Notes under the pieces: generated by a model
The model's database searches: none
The model's input: the letters and a program-made list of their open reading frames with translations, nothing else
Told to the model about the DNA's origin: nothing
Shown: in pieces, positions 20,796 through 30,859 of the stretch
How positions within the stretch are numbered: the first letter of the stretch is position 1
Layout: the number at the start of each line of letters is the position of its first letter
From: Micrasema longulum
Taxonomy: Eukaryota > Arthropoda > Insecta > Trichoptera > Brachycentridae
Direction: 5' to 3'
Assembly (NCBI GenBank): GCA_022494885.1
Contig: JAGVSM010002840.1
Coordinates: 186,001 to 250,000 of the forward strand
Length of the DNA: 64,000 nucleotides
Translations under genes and position numbers: made by a program

Positions 20796-20924
20796 AACTC
20801 GTCCTGGAAATTTCGTCTGCCATAACTGCATTGTTTTTGCCGCAGTGTGGCAGGTTACACCATTTTGTTAAAACTGAATATCACTAACATCAATTTTATC
20901 CAACGCAGGCCACGCATTAAGGTA

Positions 20925-21085
20925 GGAACAATAAGATTACAATAAACTACCAGACAAAACTAAACAAAAAACTCAGACAAACTTTTCAAAATATGTCAAA
21001 AATATTATTATCAACAACAGAGTATTTTTGTAAAATCAATGTAATACTCTGTAAGGGTTAGTAAATAAATTTTCAAATAAAAAAA
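20925..21085 (+). mobile_element. LINE 3' tail fragment (family of 11690-12375)
   Basis: Shares CAATAAACTACCAGACAAAACTAAAC and the downstream TTTTCAAAATATGT / GTAAATAAATTTTCAAATAAAA end with 12195-12375. Coding part limited to a YNKLPDK-like remnant. Confidence 0.55.
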
Positions 21086-21094
21086 AAGTTTTTA

Positions 21095-21360
21095 AAAATA
21101 ACTGCAGAGAGGCGAACAACTTTTGCACTAACGATAAAAATATTTAATAAACATAAATGTGCCAAATAGCGAATTGTGCTAAAGTAGAATGCGTAAAAAT
21201 CGAGGACCGCCTGTACATGCCATTATATGCAATAAATTATAACTAATTTAATTTTTAGATCTTTTTAAAAGTTTTATGAACAGTTGTTATATGTAGCTCC
21301 GCGTCATTTTTAGTAACAATGGAAACATTTCAAAGTGGCGTGATGATATTTTTTTAATTT
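21095..21360. other. No recognisable gene
   Basis: AT-rich, no assignment. Confidence 0.3.
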
Positions 21361-21362
21361 AT

Positions 21363-21460
21363 AAAAAAACTATTCGCAAGATGCGAACCCAGATCTAAAA
21401 GATCATTTTCACAGACATCTGCCGCCCATTAATCATGGAACCTAATTAAGTACTTAATAT
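21363..21460 (-). repeat. Possible degenerate tRNA-like SINE head
   Basis: The minus strand contains TCTGGGTTCGCATCTTGC, close to a polymerase III B box (GGTTCGANTCC), about 40 bases after GCGGCAGATGTCTGTG. No tail or second copy was found, so this is weak. Confidence 0.25.
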
Positions 21461-21689
21461 ATCAGTAAGCTCCCTCGCGAAGGGAGGGCAGTCCTAACAT
21501 TATTTAAGAAATGAAACATCTGGGGTAGTTTTTTGCGCCATATGAAAAAGAAAATTTAGCGTGATAAATACATATTTATTTTTATAAATGATTTATAGAG
21601 ATAGGTATATAAGTAAGAAAAGTTCATTCAAATCTTTGGTTTTGTGTGTGAGAGTAAACAAAAATTAATGGGTCGGTTTCATGTGGATT

Positions 21690-22519
21690 TTATCTTATAT
21701 TTTGTTGACAGTAATGTCTAAACAATGCTTTATTTATTTCGAATTTTATTGTTTACTTTTTAGTAAGAACACTAAACCAATTTTCTACCCAGCTCAATGT
21801 GTATTTTTTTGTAAATTTATTGATATAATTTTAAGCTGCTAGAATTCTACTCGTCGATAAACTTTGTTGCTGCAAGACGATTGGTAATATAGCTTCATTA
21901 TTTATTTATTTGTTTATGCTTTATTAAGTTAGTACGTAACATCTTAAAAACTAATATAAACTTTTATTACCATTCCTATTTTTTTTTAATTTCTCAATGA
22001 CATATATTTTCATATTAATTTTAAATAATTCAGTTCATTTTATATCTTTTGAGGAAACTCATTGTACAGCTTTAATTCATTGTACAATGAATTTTCCGAT
22101 TCTGTTTTTCTGCTCCATACATAAATTTTATTAACTATCAAATACCTGAATTTTGTAAATGGGGTCTAGAATTTCAACCATCCATGCACTCAGTAGCTGC
22201 AAAACTTATTTCAATCCTACTCCTAGTTTTTATATCTATTTTAATGTCATTAAAACACAAAACTTTACGGTCAAATTGAAATATAATGTAAATAGAAGCT
22301 AGATGTTTTAACGCTCAAGCGCTCTGTAGCTGCAAGACGTGCTGTAATCTAGCTCCTATCGGTTGAAATGTGAATAGTCAACATTGAAAACAAGGAGCTA
22401 GAATCCCAATTGTCCATGCGCTCTGTAGCTGTAAGATGTGCTGGGATATTTATTTACTGTACAGGTACAGCGCCCTTAAGGTTATTTTTACAAAAACGGC
22501 GCTATAAAAATTATCAAAC
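21690..22519 (+). mobile_element. Module retroposon with L2-type tail, copy 1
   Basis: Three or four repeats of the module TAGAATYCCAAYCGTCCATG / GCGCTCTGTAGCTGCAAGACG lie at 21838-21880, 22166-22205, 22312-22350 and 22402-22445. They are followed by AGCGCCCTTAAGGTTATTTTTAC...GGCGCTATAAAAATTATC, the L2 LINE 3' end. The 5' part (ATTGTTTACTTTTTAGTAAG...GTAAATTTATTGATAT) matches copies at 34370-34460 and 50670-50775. It is interrupted at 21898-22120 by a LINE tail. No ORF and no tRNA-like head. Confidence 0.8.
21898..22120 (-). pseudogene. LINE C-terminus/tail inserted in the module retroposon
   Basis: Reverse-complement copy of 58270-58495: LYNEFPQ-type remnant, TGTCATTGAGAAATT, AAAAGTTTATATTAGTTTTTAAGATGTTACG and a terminal AAAGCATAAACAAATAAAT. 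The surrounding module sequence resumes at about 22125. Confidence 0.7.
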
Positions 22520-22572
22520 TGTCATAATAATATTTGTTTTTACGACTAGAATATTTCATAGTCATTTAAAGA

Positions 22573-22696
22573 GTGATCATCTTACCTTTATGTAATAAAA
22601 AAATATTAAGATTTGCTGCGATTGGTGTACCAATGCAGTGCCCTACGCACTATTGGGTGCGGAAAGGGAATGATGATGACGATAGCAATAATATAC
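22573..22696 (+). mobile_element. SINE-like tail fragment (ACCAATGCAGTGCCCTA)
   Basis: Shares TGATCATCTTACCTTTATGTAA and GGTGTACCAATGCAGTGCCC...TTGGGTGCGGAAA...GAATGATGATGA with 39491-39628. The end resembles the tail of the tRNA-derived SINE at 4404-4636. Head missing, so 5'-truncated. Confidence 0.55.
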
Positions 22697-22699
22697 AAT

Positions 22700-23155
22700 G
22701 GATGTGACAATATTGTCTTGTCCCAGCTCCGTGAATAGCCTCGACCGCGCGGGACAGAACGCTGCGCTGGGACAATACGAAATTTTGGCCGCAGTTTACG
22801 AAAAACATAATTTATTTTATTTTTATTCGTTTATTGTGTGAAGTTTTTAAAACTGTTTTTTTTCAAGCTTTTACAAATGACTAAGGACGAATAATGTATG
22901 TATATTGTATAATAACTCAGTTTTGTGCCAGGATTTTAATTGCGGTTATTTTATGACGGTGGTTTACCAAAGCTTTTTAAAGTGTAACAGGGATGACTGG
23001 GAAATACCAAGACTGAAAATATCCCGCCTGATAACGATAAACCGTCTCGACGTTTCCGTCGTGTATTGAAATTATTCAAGGATTAAGAAGATATATGAAT
23101 GTAGAAACGGCGTGATGGTTTGTTGTTTGTTTGTATAAGTGTACTAAAGTGTTAA
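22700..23155. other. GC-rich patch in AT-rich DNA, unassigned
   Basis: 22715-22790 contains CCTCGACCGCGCGGGACAGA and an imperfect dyad GTCCCAGC...GCTGGGAC, which differ from the surrounding DNA. It could be an element end or an old 5' exon. No protein motif. Confidence 0.3.
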
Positions 23156-23159
23156 ACAG

Positions 23160-24015
23160 TGTCATTATTATTATTATTTTTTGTTTTTTTTTGTTTTTTT
23201 ACAATAAACATAATAATAAAACAGAATATTGAAAAAATAAAGCATAATTACATATCAATGAAATACGTATTAAAAGAAAAATAGTAAACAAAAAAATCCC
23301 ACAAAGGCATGGCCTGTTCGTGGGTATACAAGAAAATGTTAATGAATTTTTGCCCCTATAATAAATAATGGACCGTTATAATATTTTTGTGTAACATACG
23401 AAAGAAAAAAATAAAATATTCTTTAAAAGATAATAAGGTATTTTTTTTTATAGAAGTTAAAAAGGAAATAAAAAATAAATAAAAAAAATTCCTTATTATT
23501 AAAGGGCAACAAAATAAATCACAGAAAAAAAGAGTTCATGTCTTTAGTTTGAATCCAGGATTGTGCATGTTATTTAAAAGAAGGAAAATTTTGAAAGTTT
23601 GGAATCAATGAAATATTATCAGTAAAAAATGATAAAAAAAATTTTGGCCCATAAAATATGCATGTCTCTGTGCGAGCCTCGTTTTACAATGTGGCATTTC
23701 TAACACACGATTCCTTCTTTGACTTGATCTATTTGAATTACTTGTAAATACATTTTGGTTCTAAAATATATATTTTTAACATTGAAAACAATATATTTGT
23801 CTTAGATCTAAAAGTTAAGCGTCTTGGAATATTTGGAAAAAGGGAAAAGTGCGATTTTTGTAAAGCATTATTTTAAATATAAATTTTTGAACAGTTTCTA
23901 ATGGTTTAAAATGATTGCTGTAAGTTCCCCCCCATCCAATTATTCCATAGGAAAGCGATGACTGTACAAGTGCATAATATAACATTTAAATCGTATTTAG
24001 CTGGGCGTAAATACT
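23160..24015 (-). pseudogene. CR1/jockey-like LINE C-terminus and AT-rich UTR
   Basis: The minus strand from about 24000 reads LYYALVQSSLSYGIIGWGG, then FKPLETVQKFIFKIMLYKNR and, after a stop, LRQIYCF and a REMPHCKTRLAQRH-like block. The 'YYAL.QS.L.YGI..WGG......L...Q..I.KI' order is standard for LINE post-RT domains. The rest (23160-23630) is decayed and AT-rich. No recognised ORF of useful length survives. Confidence 0.65.
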
Positions 24016-24019
24016 TAGT

Positions 24020-24845
24020 ATTTAAAACATATTTGTGTTATTTTCATATTGGAGTTTAGTTGAGGTGATTCTAAACGAAAATATGAAACTAATTATTTAT
24101 AGATGGCGCTTTAATATTTTTCATTGAAAAATGACATTTTTACGTTTATTTTCAATGGAAATTTTACAAAACTTGGTTTGCGGAAACTTTACACAATATT
24201 GATTGTAACAAATACTATAACCGTATAAGTTACGTCCTTTTGTCAAAAGTCAGATTGTTGTTGGTAGTTGTGTAAGGCGGTCTCAGCAATGTTTATCATA
24301 TAACTAATTAAAAAACAAAATAAATATTTTAAAAAGTTTCGTTGCTTTCTCGTCGAACCGACAACAAACTACCCCGAGTTTACAGGGATGTGATCCCGTT
24401 ACCTTATCGTTGGGTAGGTACCACCCGGAAACAACTGTTCTTCGACCAATAATTATTTCACCGCAAAAAATTACCCGAGGAACCCGGAAGAGATGCGAGC
24501 CTTAAATGAAACCAACTGAATTATTGCGTATAGTTCGGCAAGCCTCATTTTTTTGAGCTTCAGAATTCAAAAGACTTTTTATGAAAAATAACGGGAAAGG
24601 TTTTTGTGAAGTCCGGTTATCTGTTATGTGGCAGTAGGGTCTCTATTGTGAAAAGTTTTATAATTTTAACTGTATCTTTACCATCTTTGCTTTTGTTTAT
24701 ATTCAAAACAAAGCGGTATGTTTGTATGCAAATGTTTTTATTATAATCCAAAAATTCATAAATTCTTTTACATAAATTTATTTTGACGCTGCACTGGCGC
24801 TGTTTAACTATGTTTTTTATTTATTTTTTATTATTATTATTATTT
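24020..24845. other. No recognisable gene
   Basis: Includes a GC-richer stretch at 24345-24500 (ACTACCCCGAGTTTACAGGG, then GGTAGGTACCACCCGG) without recognisable function. Confidence 0.3.
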
Positions 24846-25018
24846 TATTTTTTTGCACTACAACAGGCCAGGAGGCCTAATTACAGTGGTGAATTACATC
24901 ACAGAGCACCCAGGCTTGAGAAAAATCACATTTTATTTTTGTGTTCTCACCGGGAATCGAACTCGGAACCTTCCGTGCGTGAGTCAAGCGTCTTGACCAC
25001 TACACCACGGAGGCCGTC
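24846..25018 (-). mobile_element. tRNA-derived SINE (family 2)
   Basis: The minus strand has a TAGTGGTCAAGACGCTTGAC A-box region and a B-box region GGTTCCGAGTTCGATTCCCG, then a body GTGATTTTTCTCAAGCCTGG and the end GGCCTCCTGGCCTGTTGTAG before an A/T-rich tail. A second full copy is at 44526-44716 (plus). Confidence 0.8.
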
Positions 25019-25064
25019 GACTTTTATGTACTTCTTCTTATTCTTAGTGGTGGGGGTTAGTGCT

Positions 25065-25150
25065 ATGCAAGCTCCTGACGTCACTGCGATCTGTAAAGAT
25101 CTTTTGTGATGGGTCTCCGTGAATAGTTCTCGCCCTCTAAGCCCTGAGTA
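25065..25150. repeat. Interspersed repeat (GCTCCTGACGTCACTGCGA)
   Basis: Aligns with 45119-45205, with the shared motifs CTCCTGACGTCACTGCGA, GTAGATCT/GTAAAGATC, GTTCTCG and CACTGAGT/CCCTGAGT. Type unknown. Confidence 0.5.
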
Positions 25151-25170
25151 CGTATTCTGACGGTAAGTTT

Positions 25171-25603
25171 AATTTGAATGTAGTTATGCGGAAAGCATAA
25201 CTCCACAATTTCGAATAAATGAGATTTTGGAATTATCGGGTACAGTAAGGTCAATTCTATGTTCTGCTAAAAACAGCTAGCCCGCTTTCATCCAAAAAAA
25301 CTAATAATACCTTGTAAAAATAGTGTTGATTTTAAAAACAACATTTTTTTATTAGCAGAAAACACCCACAGCTCAAGAAAAATCTTAAGGCACTTTAAAA
25401 TTACAACGACTACCGGTCAAACAGTAATAAAATACTTGTTTGAAATAAAAAAAAACTAATGTATTTATTGTTTATCATCTATCAAAGTCAAAAACATTCG
25501 AATTGTTGTGTAGATTTGATTATTTACTGTTTTCACGAAAGTGCTATTTTCTTAATTTCACTTTTCTATGGTTGGCTGCTTTCTAAAACACTACGTTCAA
25601 TTT
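25171..25603. mobile_element. Non-autonomous TIR element (MITE-like), copy 2
   Basis: Inverted relative to 1884-2275. The ends are AATTTGAATGTAGTTATGCG and CACTACGTTCAATTT. Internal matches include ACAGTAAGGTCAATTCTATG, GTTCTGCTAAAAACAGC, TTGTTGTGTAGATTTGATTA and TCACTTTTCTATGGTTGGCT. Confidence 0.7.
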
Positions 25604-25813
25604 ATCTTCAAAATTATCTACAAAAAAAAATTAAATTTTCTGTATGAAAATTATAATATGTTTACAATATTTTTATCAAAACATGTTCAATTACCGGATA
25701 ACGACGAAGATATTTTGAATTTTCATACAAATATACACACTTTCGTACATAATATCGATATTGCCGTCTCAGTATATACCGATGAAGATAGAGGTTTATA
25801 ATATTGGCTCTAG

Positions 25814-25891
25814 GGCGGTATCCTGAACCACTCTCGTGGCACGAGAAAACAATTCTTCTCTAGTGCCACGAGAGTGGTTTAGGATATCACC
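25814..25891. repeat. Strong short hairpin (29-bp arms, 20-base loop)
   Basis: The left arm 25814-25842 ends CCACTCTCGTGGCAC and the right arm 25863-25891 begins GTGCCACGAGAGTGG. There are three mismatches over 29 positions, two of which would be G:U pairs in RNA. The size is like a microRNA precursor or a very short palindromic element. Confidence 0.8.
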
Positions 25892-26089
25892 CCAGGTCTA
25901 TAAAAAGCCTGGCTACTATAAAGAAGGTGAGCGTTTACATTTAGCCAAATCTCCCCCTCCAAGCCCAGATCCGTAAAGTAATCTCAAGAGTCCCAATCAG
26001 AACTAGCTTCCCCGGTATATTTGAAAATCTTTATGTATAATCTATAAAACAACTTTATATAAAAGCTCTGTTAATATACGCACGTAAAC

Positions 26090-26878
26090 ATTATTCTCTA
26101 CCTTCCGTTACAAATACAAGATTTTCTAGATATTCCACCCTGATGCTGCAAAAAAATTAATACAACGTTCGGTCAAAGAGGATTGGCCTACTACTCGGTT
26201 AAAGTATAGAATCTACTTCCATTATCCATAAGGACAATTAGTAAGTTCTCACAATATAAAATTGCTATTAAGAAATGGATAGTGGAGGTGGGTTGCACAC
26301 GAATCGATGAGGATTTTTACAAAACCGGTGCTATATACATTTTCCAAATACATAAATATTTATAAATATATAAAGATCAAACCAAATAGGTAAAATGTGT
26401 GTACTGTTTATGAAATTTGTTCTATTGGTCAATCGTATCTAAATATATTCTAGCAATTCAGTAATGAATCGTCCACATGCGCTGGGTAATAAACATTCGG
26501 ATTTAGGTGACATATTTTTATTGAAATTTCCAGCTTATAAACAATTACTTGTAAAACATTTTAGTGTGGAATCAATATTTTAATTGTGTTCTTTCTAAGT
26601 AAGCATTGAAAAAGTTGTTACTGTATATACTCCACTGTAAATACTTATGTATGTATGTAATGTAAAAGGTACTTGTACCGTTAATTCTTGAAAAAAAAAA
26701 TAAAAAAATAAAATGTAAATTGGTTATGTTTTTTTATGATTATTTTAGTTTTTTTTACTGTTAATTATGTTAATGATAATCTGGTTAATTGGATTATAAA
26801 AGTTTTTTTTATTGTTATGTAAACTTTGTCAAATAGCTGATTTAAGGCATGTTTCATATTTTGTGAAATGTTTCCCTC
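26090..26878 (+). pseudogene. LINE 3' end (family of 47595-48125)
   Basis: Remnant frames give LKYRIYFHYP and YKIAIKKWIVEVGCTRIDE, the terminal 'FK..IKKW' block of a LINE protein. The UTR continues to TTTGTGAAATGTTTCCCTCG at 26878, where a SINE fragment begins. The reverse complement of 47595-48125 shows the same order. Confidence 0.6.
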
Positions 26879-26879
26879 G

Positions 26880-26985
26880 AACAACTATAAAATTCAATAT
26901 TTCTCCTCCTCCCTGCCAGGAATCGAACCCTTGACCTCAAGAATGATAGGCCATCACACCAACCACCACACAACGGATATTATTA
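26880..26985 (-). mobile_element. tRNA-derived SINE head (family 1), truncated
   Basis: The minus strand shows a GTGGTTGGTGTGATGGCCT A-box region and GGTTCGATTCCTGGCAGGG, matching 4555-4636. It continues GAAATATTGAATTTTATAG before joining LINE sequence; the 3' part is missing. Confidence 0.6.
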
Positions 26986-26987
26986 TT

Positions 26988-27160
26988 ACTTTTAAAGCGC
27001 CATTTTTGTAATGCAGTTCCTTAAGGGCACCTTACAAAGTGATTTCATGATAACGAATACGGATTTTAATTTTATTTAAGTAACACGTTTGGTAACACAC
27101 TGTTTAGCGCTCTTGAGGTTACGAAAATTTTGTTATATAAGCTATCCGTATTAAGAATAA
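26988..27160. mobile_element. Two L2-type tails in inverted orientation
   Basis: 26988-27045 is a minus-strand tail (AAAGCGCCATTTTTGTAATG...AAGGGCACCTTACAAAGTG). 27110-27160 is a plus-strand tail (TTTAGCGCTCTTGAGGTTAC...TTATATAAGCTATCC). Only about 65 bases separate them. Confidence 0.6.
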
Positions 27161-27164
27161 AATA

Positions 27165-27550
27165 ATATTTTTAATTTAAATGTATCCACCTGCCTTTTTG
27201 AGAAGAAATCAGACTTTTTTTAATATACTACCATATGCTACCTTTTAGGTATAAACATTTATTTAAATAATTAGGTATGTCAATATTAAGACGTTTCCTC
27301 TTTAAACAGAAGTTAGCGTGTTAATTCAACACTTAGCCTAATAATCGTTATTGTAAAGTATCAATATGACGTCATAAATCTTTAAGAGGGTGCTTTCAAT
27401 CTGATGACAAGCCAGGGTACACCAATCTTGTGGTCGTAAATAAATATTTTTCTTAATATATTTTTTAATCCGTGTCAGTGTCAAATGAAAAGTACAGTTT
27501 TCACCATGAATTTAAAACAACTCTGGATAAGTTGCTTTGTTTAATGTGAC
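27165..27550. other. No recognisable gene
   Basis: AT-rich, no motif found. Confidence 0.35.
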
Positions 27551-27555
27551 ATATT

Positions 27556-28503
27556 TATTATTATTATTATAGATTACTTATGCAGCGCCATTTTCGTAAT
27601 ATAATAGCTCAAGGGCGCTTTACAAAGTGATTATATAAATATATAAATTTAAAAGTGAAGGAAAATAATGTACTTTGTCACCACATGCTAAGGATTTATT
27701 CAAATGATTTAGGGAACAAGTGGGTTTTAAGTTTCTTCCGAAACATCACTTCACACTCATAGTTTTGGACCTCTGTTGGGAGAGCATTCCATGCCGTAGG
27801 GTCTGCGACTGCAAATGCGCGATCGCCGAATTTAGTGCGTTGTTTGCGTAGAAGTACAATAACTTTTCTTTTCAACGTAAATGTAGCTGCTCTAAGCGTA
27901 AGACGTCTGTCAGCCAGTTCATCTGAAATGCAGAGTTCCCTTAGATATTCCGGAGCCGAGTTGTGCAGTGACTTATACATAAGCCAACAGAGTTTGTATT
28001 CGACCCTCTGTGGAAAACGTAGCCAGTGTAGTTCCCGAAGTAGTGGAGTGATATGACTGAACTTAGAGATTCCGAAAATAAGTCTCGCTGCGGCATTTAA
28101 TACAGATTGTAGGCGAGTCATTTTGTTCATTGGTAGACCTGCATAGATACCATTACAATAATCGACTCTGGACACTACAAACGCATTTATTAATTGACGG
28201 GCGGCATCAACTGGCAAAATTTTGCGTATGCATTGAATCTGTCTCAGCTGGCAAAAGCATGAACTTATCGTTCTACTAATTTGAGCGTCAAGAGAAAGGT
28301 CAGAATTAAGGAAGACTCCCGGTAGTTTAACGGTGGGTAAAGCGGTAATCCTTACATCGGGTAGTGCCGTATCCTGAATTAAATTCTGTCGTCTGGCTGA
28401 AGCCATCCATAGTTGTTCTGTTTTAGATTGGTTGACTCTATTTTCAGCCATCCAGTTTCCTATTTTCTCAATGCATCCATTAATCAAATTAACAAGCACA
28501 TTT
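27556..28503 (-). CDS. L2-clade LINE ORF2 C-terminus, longest copy (B)
   Basis: The minus-strand frame 28499-27696 (267 codons) is uninterrupted: INGCIEKIGNWMAENRVNQS and KTEQLWMASARRQ (the segment just after the RT palm), VKLPGVFLNSDLSLDAQISR, INAFVVSRVDYCNGIYAGLP, LQSVLNAAARLIFG, ELHWLRFPQRVEYKLCWLMY, FGDRAFAVADPTAWNALPTE and a final FRKKLKTHLFPKSFE. The catalytic YADD is not included, so the copy is 5'-truncated. The tail at 27565-27628 is GCGCCCTTGAGCTATTATAT...GGCGCTGCATAAGTAATC plus (ATA)n. The shared tail links it to the module retroposons. Confidence 0.85.
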
Positions 28504-28509
28504 CTCTCG

Positions 28510-28885
28510 CTCGGTTTACAACAAAAATAAATAGTGAGACCTTAGCTAATAGTTAGTTTGTCAGATAGGTCAAAATTATTGAGGTAAGCATTTTTACTAT
28601 TCAATATTGCAGTGAAAACACTCCCTTCACATACCCGAAATCCATTTAAAGCCTAAGGGGGTATTTCATCATCTCTTTGTTAACCCTGATTTACAAAATG
28701 TAAGTTAAAAACATCAATGTAAAATGTAATCAAATAGCAGATTTAAATTACATTTACAACCAACCAATTTCACCTTTGAATTTATGCTATATACATACAT
28801 TCGTCTGACAACATATCCGCCGAAAGCACAGACTGCAAAAATCCATGCATTTGTTTTCAAAAATCGTATATCTTTCAACTCTGGA
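28510..28885. other. No recognisable gene
   Basis: AT-rich, no motif found. Confidence 0.35.
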
Positions 28886-28887
28886 TT

Positions 28888-29765
28888 TATTTAGATCTGA
28901 ATAACTCCCGAGGGAGGAAATCCAGCCTGTCTGCAAAAATTTGGACATACTCAAAACATTGTTGAATTAACTAACTGGTTATTAAAGAATAAGTATAAAA
29001 ATTGTTTTTAGGCGTCGCCTTGTGGTTATGCCGGATGAATCTCACCCACGCGATAAAGGTTTCAGCTCTTTTATATCACAAAACTCAACAGCGAGGAAGA
29101 GTTGAGGATATGTGGATGTTTAAGCATAGGTAGAATGGTGAATTTTACACAGTGTGTAAAGTGGCCACTTAGATTATTTATTTTATTGGGTAAACTAACA
29201 GTATATAGAGAAATATTGTCAATTTATTTGTATATTATATTAGGACACTCATGCACACATGAAAAAATTGTTCATACTTAAGACAATAATTTAAATTATA
29301 TTAAATTTAACAAATGTAAAAGATAACAAATGAAAAAATATGTAAATAATAATAATAAAATAAAAATCTGCTTCTCTCAATATTTTAATGATTTTTTTTA
29401 CTTAAATTTACGTACATTGTCATAAAAAATATCAGCCTTAGTAAATCTATTGTTATATTGCTTGCATATTCTAGGTATTGTCGATTGTTTGCAATAGTTT
29501 ATTGACGCGTTGTCTGTGTAAAACAGAAGATTTTGTCTTGTAGGTCTAGATGGCACACGGAATGGAAGTCTCTTAAGTAGATTAGTGGAATCAATTTTAT
29601 TATTTATTAATTTGTATAAAATATACCGGTCAAACACATTTTTTTGATTTTAAAAATAGTTTATTATTAAACCAGCCAATGATAGGTCAGCCCTGTTGAT
29701 GCCTAGACTTTTATATTTCATTCTCAAAAATGTTTTTGCTCTGTTGCAATAAATTTAGATCGTTT
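28888..29765 (+). mobile_element. CTCCCTGGGGAG repeat family copy, split by a LINE
   Basis: 28888-28970 carries AACTCCCGAGGGAGGAAATCC...CAAAACATTGTTG; 29010-29175 carries the core (GGCGTCGCC, CACCCACGCGATAAAGGTTT, ACACAGTGTGTAAAGTGGCC). The family sequence resumes at 29668 (AACCAGCCAATGATAGGTCA) and runs to GCTCTGTTGCAATAAATTT at 29755. Removing 29176-29667 rejoins it cleanly. Confidence 0.65.
29176..29667 (-). pseudogene. Jockey-like LINE C-terminus inserted in a repeat
   Basis: The minus-strand frame 29637-29398 reads DRYILYKLINNKIDSTNLLK, LPFRVPSRPTRQNLLFYTD and IPRICKQYNNRFTKADIFYD, the LINE terminal domain. The UTR ends in CCAATAAAATAAATAAT. Both borders are set by the interrupted host repeat, giving a 492-base insert with at most a few duplicated bases (TTA). 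Confidence 0.75.
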
Positions 29766-29779
29766 ATTTTTAATTCAGA

Positions 29780-30095
29780 TAAAAGTGAATGAATACCCCT
29801 GTCTTAAATGTGTATTCCAGAACGAATCTACGAGTATGTTTCCTGATTGGACCCAAAGCGTTTTGGTTTTGTGGTCTGCAAATGTTTCGAAACGTATTAT
29901 GTTTCACACCCTCAGAGCACCAATCTGGTACGTTTGGCCAACCCATCTGTCAAAGATTGTGTTTTGCCTTTTCAAAACGAAAAAAGTTGCACTCTAAATG
30001 ACGTGTAACTGTCAAAAACATTTAACATGTGGTGACGTGGTGTCTATTAAGATCTATATAATCTATCTGGCAACAATGACCCATGACCTAAGCTC
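29780..30095. other. No recognisable gene
   Basis: Overlapping frames of about 70 codons in two phases (29785-30001) lack motifs and are probably chance. Confidence 0.3.
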
Positions 30096-30097
30096 GT

Positions 30098-30345
30098 TAC
30101 AAGGAGCTATTAAGAAATGGATAATGAAGGTGGGATTACTTTCGGATTGATGATTAGATCAGTGTTTTTGTTTGAACGTTTATAAATATATTTTTTATAT
30201 TTGAAATTTATTTATTAAACCTTTCATTCACTTAACAAAAAAATATATATATTTTCTATTCATATTTTGTTGTTGATAATATTTTTTTCACCTATTACAA
30301 AAATTGTCTTTTATTTAGTTTTGTCTGGTAGTTTATTGTATAATT
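30098..30345. mobile_element. Two small LINE fragments
   Basis: 30098-30165 (plus) encodes LQGAIKKWIMKVG, the terminal block of the 26.1 kb LINE family. 30190-30345 (minus) is the AACTACCAGACAAAACTAAA...AATAAATTTCAAATATA tail seen at 20925-21085. Confidence 0.5.
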
Positions 30346-30359
30346 TATAACCTATCTAT

Positions 30360-30770
30360 CTATCTATAACCTACTTTTACAATCTATTAAAACAATTAGT
30401 AACGAGAAAATGTAAAATGTAAAATAAAAGGCTTTAAAAAATGGATAGTGGAGCTAGGTAGAAGTAAAAAATGGATTGTCTCATTCGCTCAAACCAATAT
30501 TAAATCAACCGATCCACAAGTGTAAAGCATATGTTAGGTTTTTGTTATTTTCATTGTGCGTTTTGTAATATAAATAATATAGATGTACATATATACCTTG
30601 TTTTTAAAGCTGTGAATACTTTGTTAATTATCTCTGTTTATTAAGTAAGTCTTCTTTGTTTATTCTCTAATGTAAAAACATTTCAAAAAAGTATATTGTT
30701 AAGTGCACTCGGCACGGGTAACCCCAGTGAGGACACATTATTTTTATTATCAATGATAGTTTGTAAGAAT
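30360..30770 (+). mobile_element. LINE 3' end (CGGCACGGGTAACCCC tail)
   Basis: Contains AAAAATGGATAGTGGAGCTA and GGATTGTCTCATTCGC, decayed copies of the 3290-3499 coding end, and then the UTR with TCTTCTTTGTTTATTCTC, GTTAAGTGCACTCGGCACGG and CCCAGTGAGGACACATTATT. Ends at about 30770, just before the THAP-like exon. Confidence 0.65.
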
Positions 30771-30784
30771 TACAAAAATCGACT

Positions 30785-30855
30785 ATGGTGAGTTGCAGTA
30801 TGTTTGGTTGCAGCAGTAGGAGCGTCAAATGTGTTAAAGGAGTCAGTTTTCACAG
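30785..30855 (+). CDS. Candidate first exon of a THAP zinc-finger protein
   Basis: ATG at 30785 opens 23 codons plus two bases ending CACAG|GTAATTG, a good splice donor at 30855/30856. The peptide MVSCSMFGCSSRSVKCVKGV continues SFH(R). C4 and C9 give the C-x4-C start of the THAP C2CH finger, and the spacing to the VSFHR motif fits the family (M..C...GC..R......SFHRFP). THAP domains bind DNA and occur in cellular regulators and P-element-type transposases. No second exon was found within the next kilobase; the acceptor-like CTTCAG at about 30966 leads to a stop. Could be a gene, a transposase exon or a relic. The donor is required for the fit and is inferred. Confidence 0.5.
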
Positions 30856-30859
30856 GTAA

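Noticed and set aside
24950..25015. Possible tRNA gene
   Set aside because: Has A and B boxes, but it forms the head of a SINE with body and tail and a second copy, so it is not a tRNA gene.
27835..28056. Plus-strand ORF repeated at 19148 and 43526
   Set aside because: Antisense shadow of the L2 ORF; similarity between copies only reflects the sense-strand repeat.
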